From the NCBI GenBank assembly GCA_018268735.1, contig JAFDWA010000741.1, forward strand, positions 1-18,903: DNA of 18,903 bases, written 5' to 3'. The DNA is from Actinomycetota bacterium. Its GTDB lineage: Bacteria; Actinomycetota; Acidimicrobiia; Acidimicrobiales; Microtrichaceae. This document shows positions 12,700-18,903 of the stretch, one piece after another (the first letter of the stretch is position 1; the number at the start of each line of letters is the position of its first letter). A model generated the notes under the pieces. That model ran no database searches. It saw only the letters and a program-made list of their open reading frames with translations, and was not told where the DNA came from. The position numbers were made by a program, and so were the translations under genes.

Positions 12700-14715
12700 G
12701 TGGCTACCGAGACACATGCACAGCCGACACCGGAGCCCGACGACGACGAGCGCTTCCTGCGCGGGCTGAACCCCCACCAGCGCGCGGCTGTGCTGTCGGC
12801 GGCGTCGCCGCTGCGGATCCTCGCGGGCGCCGGGTCCGGCAAGACGAGGGTGCTGACGCATCGGATCGCGTACCGGGCCGAGACCGGCACCCTCGATCCG
12901 CACCGGGTTCTCGCTGTCACCTTCACCCGCAAGGCAGCGGGCGAGCTGCGTGGACGGCTCGGCCGCCTCGGCCTGCGCGACGGCGTCCACGCCGGCACCT
13001 TCCACGCGATCGCCTACGCACAGCTCCGCCAGCGGTGGGAGGAGCGCGGCGTCCGCCCGCCGGAGCTGCTCGATCGCAAGGTCGGCTTCGTCGCCCGGTT
13101 GATCCCCGGTCGGGGACGGAGCGACCGCACGACGCCGCTCGACGTGGTGGCCGAGATCGAGTGGGCCGCAGCTCGTCGCATCCCGCCCGAACGCTACGAA
13201 CCAGAGGCGACCAAGGCCCGCAGGCGACCGCCGCTCGATCTGGCCACCGTCGCCACCGTCTACGACCGATACGAGGAGCAGAAGAAGCGTCGGCGTCTCG
13301 TCGACTTCGACGACATCCTCCGACTCGCCGCACGCGACCTCGAGGCGGATCCCGTGTACGCGGCCGCCCGACGTTGGCGCTTCCGGCACCTCTTCGTCGA
13401 CGAGTTCCAGGATGTGAACCCGCTGCAGCACCACCTGCTGGAGCAGTGGCTCGGCCCGGAGTCCGACCTCTGCCTCGTCGGCGACCCGAACCAGGCGATC
13501 TACGCGTGGAACGGCGCCGACGCCCGCTACCTCGTCGACTTCGACCGCTGGTTCCCCGGTGGCGAGACGGTGACGCTCGAGGACAACTACCGCTCCACGC
13601 CGCAGATCCTCGCGGTCGCCAACGGCGTGCTGCAGATGGGTGCCAACGTGCCCATCCGCCTGCGCCCCCACCGGCCGGCCGGCCATGTCCCGACGGTCCG
13701 CGCGTTCGAGGACGACGTCGCGGAGGCACGCGCGGTGACCCGTGCGTGCCGCGACGCCCACCGTCCGGGTGTCCCCTGGTCGGCGCAGGCGGTGCTCGTG
13801 CGCACGAACGCACAGGCATCGCTGCTCACCGAGGCGATGGCGGCGACCTCGGTCCCCCACCGCGTCCGAGGCGCCGGTCGGCTCCTGGAGCAGCCGGAGG
13901 TCGTCGAGGCGTTGAGCACCATGCGTCGGTCGACCTCGTTGGATGTCGCGCTCGCCGACCTCGACCACGACGCCGACTCCGGTGAGCACCTCACCGAGGA
14001 CAGAGCGGCCAACGTGGCCGAGGTCGTCCGCCTCGGCCGCGAGTACCAGGCGCTGGAACCTGCGGGCGACATCGGCGCGTTCCTCGCCTGGCTCAGCGCC
14101 ACCCTCCGGGATGAGGACCGAGGCAGCGGCGATGCCGTGGAGATCGTCACGTTCCACGCAGCGAAGGGGCTCGAGTGGTCGGTCGTGCACGTCGCGGGTC
14201 TCGAGGAGGGGTACGTGCCGATCCACCACGCCGAGACCGTCGACGACGTCGAGGAGGAGCGCCGACTCCTCTACGTCGCGCTCACGAGGGCCCGCGACGA
14301 GCTGCACTGCACATGGGCGCGGAAGCGCACGTTCGGGTCACGGACGATGAAGCGCTCGCCGTCGCCGTGGATCGAGTCCATCGAGGCCACCCTCGGCGTC
14401 GCCCCCACCCAGGTGACCCGCAGCGCCGGTGCGGAGCGGGCCCGCGCAGCGCGCCGACAGCTCCCAACGTCGCCGGCACGGACCTCGGGGCCAGAGCGTG
14501 ACGTGTTCGAGGCGCTGCGCTCGTGGCGCCGCGAGCAGTCACGCGCCGCAGACGTGCCGGCCTTCGTCATCTTCAACGACGCCACCCTGACCGCCATCGC
14601 GGAGCGACGGCCGCGCACCAGGTCCCAGTTGCTGCAGGTCCCCGGCGTCGGCGAGGTCAAGGCGCAGCGCTTCGGCGACGACGTCCTCCGCATCGTCGCG
14701 GCCCTCGACCCGTGA
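12700..14715 (+). CDS. uvrD2: ATP-dependent DNA helicase UvrD2 (SF1, UvrD/PcrA type with HRDC domain)
   Basis: A 671-aa SF1A helicase for 3'-5' DNA unwinding in repair. Motifs in order: Q-motif LNPHQRAAV (23-31); Walker A AGAGSGKT (42-49); Ia VTFTRKAA (73-80); Walker B LFVDEFQD (231-238); motif III GDPNQAIYAWNGAD (261-274); motif IV NYRST (296-300); motif V VTFHAAKGLEW (483-493); and motif VI LLYVALTRAR (523-532). The C-terminal HRDC domain spans about 598-668 (LRSWRREQSRAADVPAFVIF, then PGVGEVKAQRFG). This architecture identifies UvrD2 rather than UvrD1/PcrA. Mycobacterial UvrD2 also has a tetracysteine motif between helicase and HRDC; here the linker (about 565-598) has no cysteine. GTG 12700 is the start, with a leaderless-type -10 upstream. 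Confidence 0.94.
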   Translation: MATETHAQPTPEPDDDERFLRGLNPHQRAAVLSAASPLRILAGAGSGKTRVLTHRIAYRAETGTLDPHRVLAVTFTRKAAGELRGRLGRLGLRDGVHAGTFHAIAYAQLRQRWEERGVRPPELLDRKVGFVARLIPGRGRSDRTTPLDVVAEIEWAAARRIPPERYEPEATKARRRPPLDLATVATVYDRYEEQKKRRRLVDFDDILRLAARDLEADPVYAAARRWRFRHLFVDEFQDVNPLQHHLLEQWLGPESDLCLVGDPNQAIYAWNGADARYLVDFDRWFPGGETVTLEDNYRSTPQILAVANGVLQMGANVPIRLRPHRPAGHVPTVRAFEDDVAEARAVTRACRDAHRPGVPWSAQAVLVRTNAQASLLTEAMAATSVPHRVRGAGRLLEQPEVVEALSTMRRSTSLDVALADLDHDADSGEHLTEDRAANVAEVVRLGREYQALEPAGDIGAFLAWLSATLRDEDRGSGDAVEIVTFHAAKGLEWSVVHVAGLEEGYVPIHHAETVDDVEEERRLLYVALTRARDELHCTWARKRTFGSRTMKRSPSPWIESIEATLGVAPTQVTRSAGAERARAARRQLPTSPARTSGPERDVFEALRSWRREQSRAADVPAFVIFNDATLTAIAERRPRTRSQLLQVPGVGEVKAQRFGDDVLRIVAALDP

Positions 14716-14797
14716 TCACGAACGACGACGTCGGACGTCGGCGATGGACCGCGACCCCGACCCCCGGTCGGCGCCGGCAGCGCAGGTGGCTGGCGTC

Positions 14798-15517
14798 TCA
14801 GGTGTCGCGGGCGGCGAGGAGCTCGGCGAAGCGCCCTGGATCGAACGCGATGAACAGCGCCTCGGCTTCTGCTCGCAGCTCGCCGTCCGCGACGATCGTC
14901 CCCCGCGCCCAGATCTTGCGGCCCTCACGCCGGTCGAGCCACCCCTCGAGCCGCAACGGCGTGTGCAGCGGTGTCGGACGCCGGTAGTCGACGACCAGGT
15001 GCGCTGTCATGCCCTGGGTTCCCGACAGCGACTGCGCCGCGCCGAGCAGCTCGTCGAACGCCGCTGCCACGTAGCCGCCGTGCACGCAGCCCGGCGGCCC
15101 CTCGTAGGCGGAGCCGAAGGCGACGTCGCACACCACGCGGTCACGTTCGTAGCGCAACGTCATCGGAGGCGACATCGGGTTGGCGAGGCCGATGAACGGG
15201 CTGTGGTCGAAGAACGCCCAACGCTCGGCGTCGTCGGGATCGACGGCACCACCGGCCATCGCCGCCTCGGCGAACCCCTGGTACTGCTGACCGGCCGGCA
15301 GCGAGCCCAGGAGCGCGGCGAGCCCTTCGAGGTCGTCGGCCGCAGCACTCAGCTCCTCGGTCGTCGCCGTCGTCGAGGTCAGGTGCTCGATGATCTCCCG
15401 CATGGCCTGGGCGAGCCGTCGCACCTCCACCCGCCGAGGCGTCGCGGCGAGGGCCGCGAGCCCGTCGATGCGCGGACTCGTGACCGCATCGTCGGCATCA
15501 GAGCGGTCGGCGCTCAC
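14798..15517 (-). CDS. PaaI-like hotdog-fold thioesterase with N-terminal helical extension
   Basis: A 239-aa protein. The C-terminal hotdog domain (about 115-228) has the core motif PPGCVHGGYVAAAFDELLGAA (141-161), with the HGG turn at 146-148 and acidic residue D155. That arrangement is characteristic of the acyl-CoA thioesterases of the PaaI/4HBT group, which hydrolyse acyl-CoA to acid and CoA in the cytosol. Residues 1-110 form an extra, mainly helical region (RRVEVRRLAQAMREIIEHL, then DDLEGLAALLGSL) of unknown role, so the protein is longer than single-domain PaaI (about 140 aa). GTG 15517 overlaps the xthA stop (GTGA), so it is the second gene of a coupled pair. The 82-bp gap to uvrD2 shows nothing clear. 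The substrate is unknown. Confidence 0.85.
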   Translation of the reverse strand: MSADRSDADDAVTSPRIDGLAALAATPRRVEVRRLAQAMREIIEHLTSTTATTEELSAAADDLEGLAALLGSLPAGQQYQGFAEAAMAGGAVDPDDAERWAFFDHSPFIGLANPMSPPMTLRYERDRVVCDVAFGSAYEGPPGCVHGGYVAAAFDELLGAAQSLSGTQGMTAHLVVDYRRPTPLHTPLRLEGWLDRREGRKIWARGTIVADGELRAEAEALFIAFDPGRFAELLAARDT

Positions 15518-16296
15518 ATCGGCTCCACGTCGTACACGGCGAGCACCGGCGTGTGGTCCGACGGCTTCGTGCCCTTGCGTGCGTTGCGGTCGATGAGGTC
15601 GATGCGGACCCTGTCCGCGAGTGCGAGCGACGCCAGGAGGAAGTCGATGCGCATCCCTCGCCGCTTGTGGAAGTCGCCGTTGCGGTAGTCCCAGTACGAG
15701 AAGATCCCGTCGTCGGGATAGCGGCGTCGCAGGGTGTCCACCAGACCCCACTGCACGACGTGGCCGAGCGCCGCGCGCTCTGCCGGGGTGACGTGCGTCG
15801 AACCTTCGAACGCTGCAGGGCTCCAGACGTCCTGGTCCGTCGGAGCGATGTTCCAATCACCGAGCAGCACCAGCAGCTCGTCGGGCGAGTGGTGCGCGTC
15901 GAGGTGGGACCGCAGACGGGCGAGCCAGTCGAGCTTGTACGCGTAGTGGTCGTGGCCCACCTCACGTCCGTTCGGCACGTACACGGTGCCGACGCGGACG
16001 CCACCGCAGGTGGCCCACAGCATCCGGGCGTCGGGATCCGGCTCCCGTCCGTCCTCGAAGCCGGCGACGACGGCCTCGATGCCGACCCTCGACAGGATCG
16101 CCACCCCGTTCCAGCGACCCTCGCCGTGGTGGACCGAGTCGTAGCCGATCCGTTGGAAGTCCATCCCCGGGAACTGGGCATCGGACATCTTCGTCTCCTG
16201 CAGGCACAGCACGTCGGGCTGCACGTCGGCGAGCCACTCCAGCACCCTCGGCAGACGGGCGTTCAGCGAGTTCACGTTCCACGTCGCGATCAGCAC
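15514..16296 (-). CDS. xthA: exodeoxyribonuclease III / AP endonuclease
   Basis: A 260-aa enzyme of the EEP fold that cuts abasic sites and trims 3' ends in base-excision repair. All active-site elements are visible: N7 (WNVNS), E34 (LQETK), Y106 (YVPNGR), D147 and N149 (GDWNIAP), D218 (GMRIDFLLAS) and the D247-H248 pair (PSDHTPV). Length is normal for the family (about 260-270 aa). GTG 16296 is the start; the conserved strand LIATWNVNS follows at once and TAGATT lies 6 nt upstream. It is the first gene of a pair with the thioesterase and divergent from kgd across 112 bp. Confidence 0.94.
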   Translation of the reverse strand: MLIATWNVNSLNARLPRVLEWLADVQPDVLCLQETKMSDAQFPGMDFQRIGYDSVHHGEGRWNGVAILSRVGIEAVVAGFEDGREPDPDARMLWATCGGVRVGTVYVPNGREVGHDHYAYKLDWLARLRSHLDAHHSPDELLVLLGDWNIAPTDQDVWSPAAFEGSTHVTPAERAALGHVVQWGLVDTLRRRYPDDGIFSYWDYRNGDFHKRRGMRIDFLLASLALADRVRIDLIDRNARKGTKPSDHTPVLAVYDVEPM

Positions 16297-16302
16297 CGCG
16301 GC

Positions 16303-16308
16303 AATCTA
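16303..16308 (-). promoter_or_regulatory. -10 element, leaderless-type, for xthA
   Basis: Minus-strand TAGATT is 6 nt before GTG 16296. It is the closest of the group to the TATAAT consensus. No Shine-Dalgarno site is present. Confidence 0.5.
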
Positions 16309-16395
16309 CGCGACCCTCGGCGCCGCCGAGCCGGGCCGCGCAGCACTGCGGTGGAACCCGAGCCACGCGGCCGGAGGGCGACATCACCGCACCGG

Positions 16396-16401
16396 TAGGC
16401 T
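16396..16401 (+). promoter_or_regulatory. -10 element, leaderless-type, for kgd
   Basis: TAGGCT is 7 nt before GTG 16409 and no Shine-Dalgarno site is present. The remaining part of the xthA-kgd divergent region (16309-16395) is G/C-rich without a clear operator. Confidence 0.5.
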
Positions 16402-16408
16402 CACCGCC

Positions 16409-18903
16409 GTGAGCGACACCTACTCCCGTCCCGGAGCACCTCTGGCAGCTGCGGATCCAGCCACCACCGAACCTCTCGGTCCCAACGCCTGGCTGGTCGA
16501 GGAGAAGTACGAGCAGTTCCTCGCCGATCCCTCCTCTGTGAGCGAGACGTGGCGCGACTTCTTCGCCGACTACAACCCTCCCGGCCGAGCACGGAGCGCC
16601 CCGGCGGCGCGCACGGCACCGGTCCCGGCGACCCCTGCGACCACGAACGGCGTCGCCAACGGCCCGACGACCTCCACAGCAGCACCCTCCACGACAGCAC
16701 CCTCCACGACAGCACCCTCCTCGACAGCACCCTCGACGGCACCACCGTCATCGACAGCAGCATCGACGGGCACCGGCGCCGCCACGATGGAGGGCGAGCC
16801 GATCCGGGGCGTCGGGGCGCGCATCGTCGCCAACATGGAGGCCAGCCTCGACGTGCCGACGGCGACGTCGTTCCGCGTGCTGCCGGCCAAGCTCCTCGAG
16901 GTCAACCGGAGCGTGATCAACGGCTACCTGGGCCGCACCAGGGGTGCAAAGGTGAGCTTCACCCACCTGATCGGCTTCGCGCTCGTCCGGGCGATCGCCG
17001 ATCACGTCCCCGTCATGAACAACCACTTCGTGGAGGGGCCCGACGGCAAGCCCCGACTCGTCCACGAACCTCACGTCGGCCTGGGGCTCGCAGTCGACAT
17101 GGAGAAGGCCGACGGCACGCGCACCCTCGTCGTGCCGGTCATCAAGGACGCCGACACGATGGACTTCGAGACCTTCAGCGCCGTCTACGACGAGCTGATC
17201 CGCAAGTCCAAGACCAACAAGCTCACCGTCGACGACTTCCAGGGCGCGACGGTCACGCTCACGAACCCCGGGACGATCGGGACCGAGCGCTCGGTCCCAC
17301 GTCTGATGCCCGGCCAGGGTGCGATCATCGGCGCCGGGGCGCTCGGGTATCCCACCGAGTACGCGGGCGCCGACCCCCGGACCATCGCCGACCTCGGCAT
17401 CTCGAAGGTCCTCACCATCAGCTCCACCTACGACCACCGGATCATCCAGGGTGCGGAGTCGGGTCTTCTGCTCAAGAAGGTCGAAGAGCTCCTGCTCGGC
17501 GCAGAGGACTTCTACGACTCGGTGTTCCGCTCGATCGGCGTGCCCTACGAGGCAGTCCGGTGGCGCCAGGACGTCGTCGGCGACGAGGGCCGGGAGACGG
17601 CACAGGTCGTCAAGCAGATGCAGGTCTCGACGCTCATCAACATGTACCGGGTGCGAGGCCACCTGATCGCGGACCTCGATCCGCTGTCGGCGAACCCGCC
17701 GGAGATGCACGCCGAGCTCGACCCAGCGACCTACGGGCTGACGATCTGGGACCTCGACCGGGAGTTCCTGACCGGCAGCGAGAACGGCATCTACGCACCC
17801 GTGGGCGGGGTGACCCACCAGCGGCTCGGCGATCTCCTGCACGTCCTGCGCGACGCGTACTGCCGCACCATCGGCATCGAGTTCGGCCACATCCAGGAGC
17901 CCGAGGAGAAGCGCTGGATCCAGGAGCACGTCGAGGGCCAGTCGATCCGGGTCGACGTCGCCGATCAGCGTCACATCCTCACCAAGCTCAACGGGGCCGA
18001 GGCACTCGAGAAGTTCCTCGCCACCAAGTACCTGGGCCAGAAGCGCTTCGGCCTCGAAGGGGCCGAAGCGCTCATCCCCCTGCTCGACGCGATCCTCGAG
18101 CAGGCCGCCGACAACGGGATGGACTCGGCGGTGCTCGGCATGCCGCACCGCGGGCGCCTCAACGTGCTGGCCAACATCGTCGGCAAGTCCTACGACCAGC
18201 TGTTCCGGGAGTTCGAGGGCTACGTCGACCCGGACTCGATCCAGGGTTCGGGCGACGTCAAGTACCACCTCGGCCAGGAGGGCACCTTCACCAGCCGCGA
18301 GGGAGCAGCGCTCCCGCTCGCCCTGGCCGCGAACCCGTCGCACCTCGAGGCGGTGGACCCGGTCGTGGAAGGCATGGTCCGAGCGAGGATGGACCAGATC
18401 CCCCACGACCGGAACCGGCGGTTCCCGGTGCTGCCGGTGCTCATGCACGGCGATGCAGCGTTCGCCGGTCAAGGGGTGGTCGCCGAGACGCTCAACCTGT
18501 CGCTCATCAAGGGCTACCGCGTCGGCGGCACCATCCACGTCATCGTCAACAACCAGCTCGGGTTCACCACGCCACCGGAGTCAGCGCGCTCCTCGGAGTA
18601 CCCGACCGACATCGCGAAGGCGGTGCAGGCCCCGATCCTGCACGTCAACGGCGACGACCCCGAGGCATGCGTCCGCGTCGCCCGCCTGGCGTTCGCGTAC
18701 CGCCAGCAGTTCCACAAGGACGTCGTGATCGACATGGTGTGCTATCGCCGCCACGGCCACAACGAGGGCGACGACCCGAGCTACACCCAACCGCTCATGT
18801 ACCGGAAGATCGACGGCCTCCGCAGCGTCCGCAAGCGCTACGTCGAGACCCTCGTGCGTCGCGGCGACCTCACCCTCGACGAGGCCGAGCAGGCACTCGA
18901 GGA
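16409..18903 (+). CDS. kgd: multifunctional 2-oxoglutarate decarboxylase/dehydrogenase (E2-E1 fusion), 3' truncated by window
   Basis: The open frame runs off the window after 831 codons; full-length family members have about 1,200. The order is that of actinobacterial Kgd/OdhA. An N-terminal SucA-like segment (GPNAWLVEEKYEQFLADPSS, 24-43) is followed by a Pro/Thr/Ser/Ala-rich linker (about 60-125). Next is an E2 succinyltransferase catalytic domain without lipoyl domain (about 130-370), with TYDHRIIQG and catalytic H343. The ThDP-dependent E1 domain begins near 385: GMPHRGRLNVLANIVG, GDVKYHLG, ANPSHLEAVDP, and the ThDP/Mg motif GDAAFAGQG (D682) with VNNQLGFTT. RRHGHNEGDDP ends the visible part. 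The enzyme decarboxylates 2-oxoglutarate in the TCA cycle and works with a lipoylated E2p. GTG 16409 is the start, fixed by the family N-terminus and a TAGGCT 7 nt upstream. Confidence 0.96.
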   Translation, partial: MSDTYSRPGAPLAAADPATTEPLGPNAWLVEEKYEQFLADPSSVSETWRDFFADYNPPGRARSAPAARTAPVPATPATTNGVANGPTTSTAAPSTTAPSTTAPSSTAPSTAPPSSTAASTGTGAATMEGEPIRGVGARIVANMEASLDVPTATSFRVLPAKLLEVNRSVINGYLGRTRGAKVSFTHLIGFALVRAIADHVPVMNNHFVEGPDGKPRLVHEPHVGLGLAVDMEKADGTRTLVVPVIKDADTMDFETFSAVYDELIRKSKTNKLTVDDFQGATVTLTNPGTIGTERSVPRLMPGQGAIIGAGALGYPTEYAGADPRTIADLGISKVLTISSTYDHRIIQGAESGLLLKKVEELLLGAEDFYDSVFRSIGVPYEAVRWRQDVVGDEGRETAQVVKQMQVSTLINMYRVRGHLIADLDPLSANPPEMHAELDPATYGLTIWDLDREFLTGSENGIYAPVGGVTHQRLGDLLHVLRDAYCRTIGIEFGHIQEPEEKRWIQEHVEGQSIRVDVADQRHILTKLNGAEALEKFLATKYLGQKRFGLEGAEALIPLLDAILEQAADNGMDSAVLGMPHRGRLNVLANIVGKSYDQLFREFEGYVDPDSIQGSGDVKYHLGQEGTFTSREGAALPLALAANPSHLEAVDPVVEGMVRARMDQIPHDRNRRFPVLPVLMHGDAAFAGQGVVAETLNLSLIKGYRVGGTIHVIVNNQLGFTTPPESARSSEYPTDIAKAVQAPILHVNGDDPEACVRVARLAFAYRQQFHKDVVIDMVCYRRHGHNEGDDPSYTQPLMYRKIDGLRSVRKRYVETLVRRGDLTLDEAEQALE
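16676..16745 (+). repeat. 15-nt in-frame repeats in the kgd linker
   Basis: ACAGCACCCTCC-type units recur about four times with a 15-base period inside kgd (CAGCACCCTCCACGA and close variants). They encode APSTT/APSST pentapeptides at residues 92-116. It is a low-complexity interdomain linker that can expand or contract by slippage without frameshift. Confidence 0.8.

Noticed and set aside
12601..14307. Long minus-strand open frame opposite uvrD2
   Set aside because: No recognisable motif; all SF1 helicase motifs are on the plus strand.
14716..14797. Possible terminator between uvrD2 and the thioesterase gene
   Set aside because: A CCGAC/GTCGG five-bp stem is present, but it is weak, without a T-run, and not distinguishable from background at this GC content.
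16748..18538. Long minus-strand open frame opposite kgd
   Set aside because: Val/Asp/Glu/His-rich shadow; the plus strand has continuous E2-E1 homology.

Overview
The window reads as a stretch of chromosome from a high-GC actinobacterium. The evidence is the strongly G/C-ending codon use, a GTP-type PEP carboxykinase, a fused 2-oxoglutarate decarboxylase/dehydrogenase (Kgd), a UvrD2-type helicase with a C-terminal HRDC domain, an F420-type luciferase-like oxidoreductase and an alpha-methylacyl-CoA racemase. The mix, and the frequent leaderless-looking starts, would fit a class such as Acidimicrobiia, but that placement is an inference. No phage, plasmid, IS, CRISPR, rRNA or tRNA signal was seen.

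Layout. Positions 1-111 hold the 3' end of rpmB (ribosomal protein L28). A degenerate cold-shock-domain protein (362-616) follows, then pckG (639-2429). Next come three unrecognised small genes: a four-helix membrane protein (minus strand, 2497-2862), a 116-aa protein (2946-3296) and a 74-aa CxxC protein (3441-3665). On the minus strand lie a PIG-L/LmbE deacetylase (3720-4538) and a CoA-transferase family III racemase (4602-5774). The 215-base gap 5775-5989 carries a 60-bp-period palindromic repeat.

The centre holds two divergent sugar units sharing a 54-bp control region (8239-8292). On the minus strand a Gfo/Idh/MocA dehydrogenase is joined by an ATGA overlap to nagA. On the plus strand an LLM-class flavin/F420 oxidoreductase, galT and galK are joined by two GTGA overlaps. 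Together they suggest uptake of galactose or amino sugars into central metabolism; no galE, nagB or transporter is in the window. galK ends inside the first of two tandem 60-bp palindromic repeats (11098-11219).

The right part has a GNAT acetyltransferase (11226-11969) whose 3' end overlaps that of a convergent PH/SHOCT membrane protein (11945-12595). After these come uvrD2 (12700-14715), a hotdog thioesterase coupled behind xthA (minus strand, 14798-16296) and the first 831 codons of kgd (16409 to the window end).

A pattern runs through the whole window. Eight genes at the start of a transcription unit have a TANNNT -10-like hexamer 6-8 nt before the start codon and no Shine-Dalgarno sequence, which is the arrangement of leaderless transcripts. 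Downstream genes in the coupled units start by 4-nt stop/start overlap. Clear or moderate Shine-Dalgarno sites are limited to the cold-shock-like gene, pckG and the 74-aa gene. I found no convincing new defence or biosynthetic system. The most unusual items are the two palindromic 60-bp repeat arrays and the uniform leaderless architecture.
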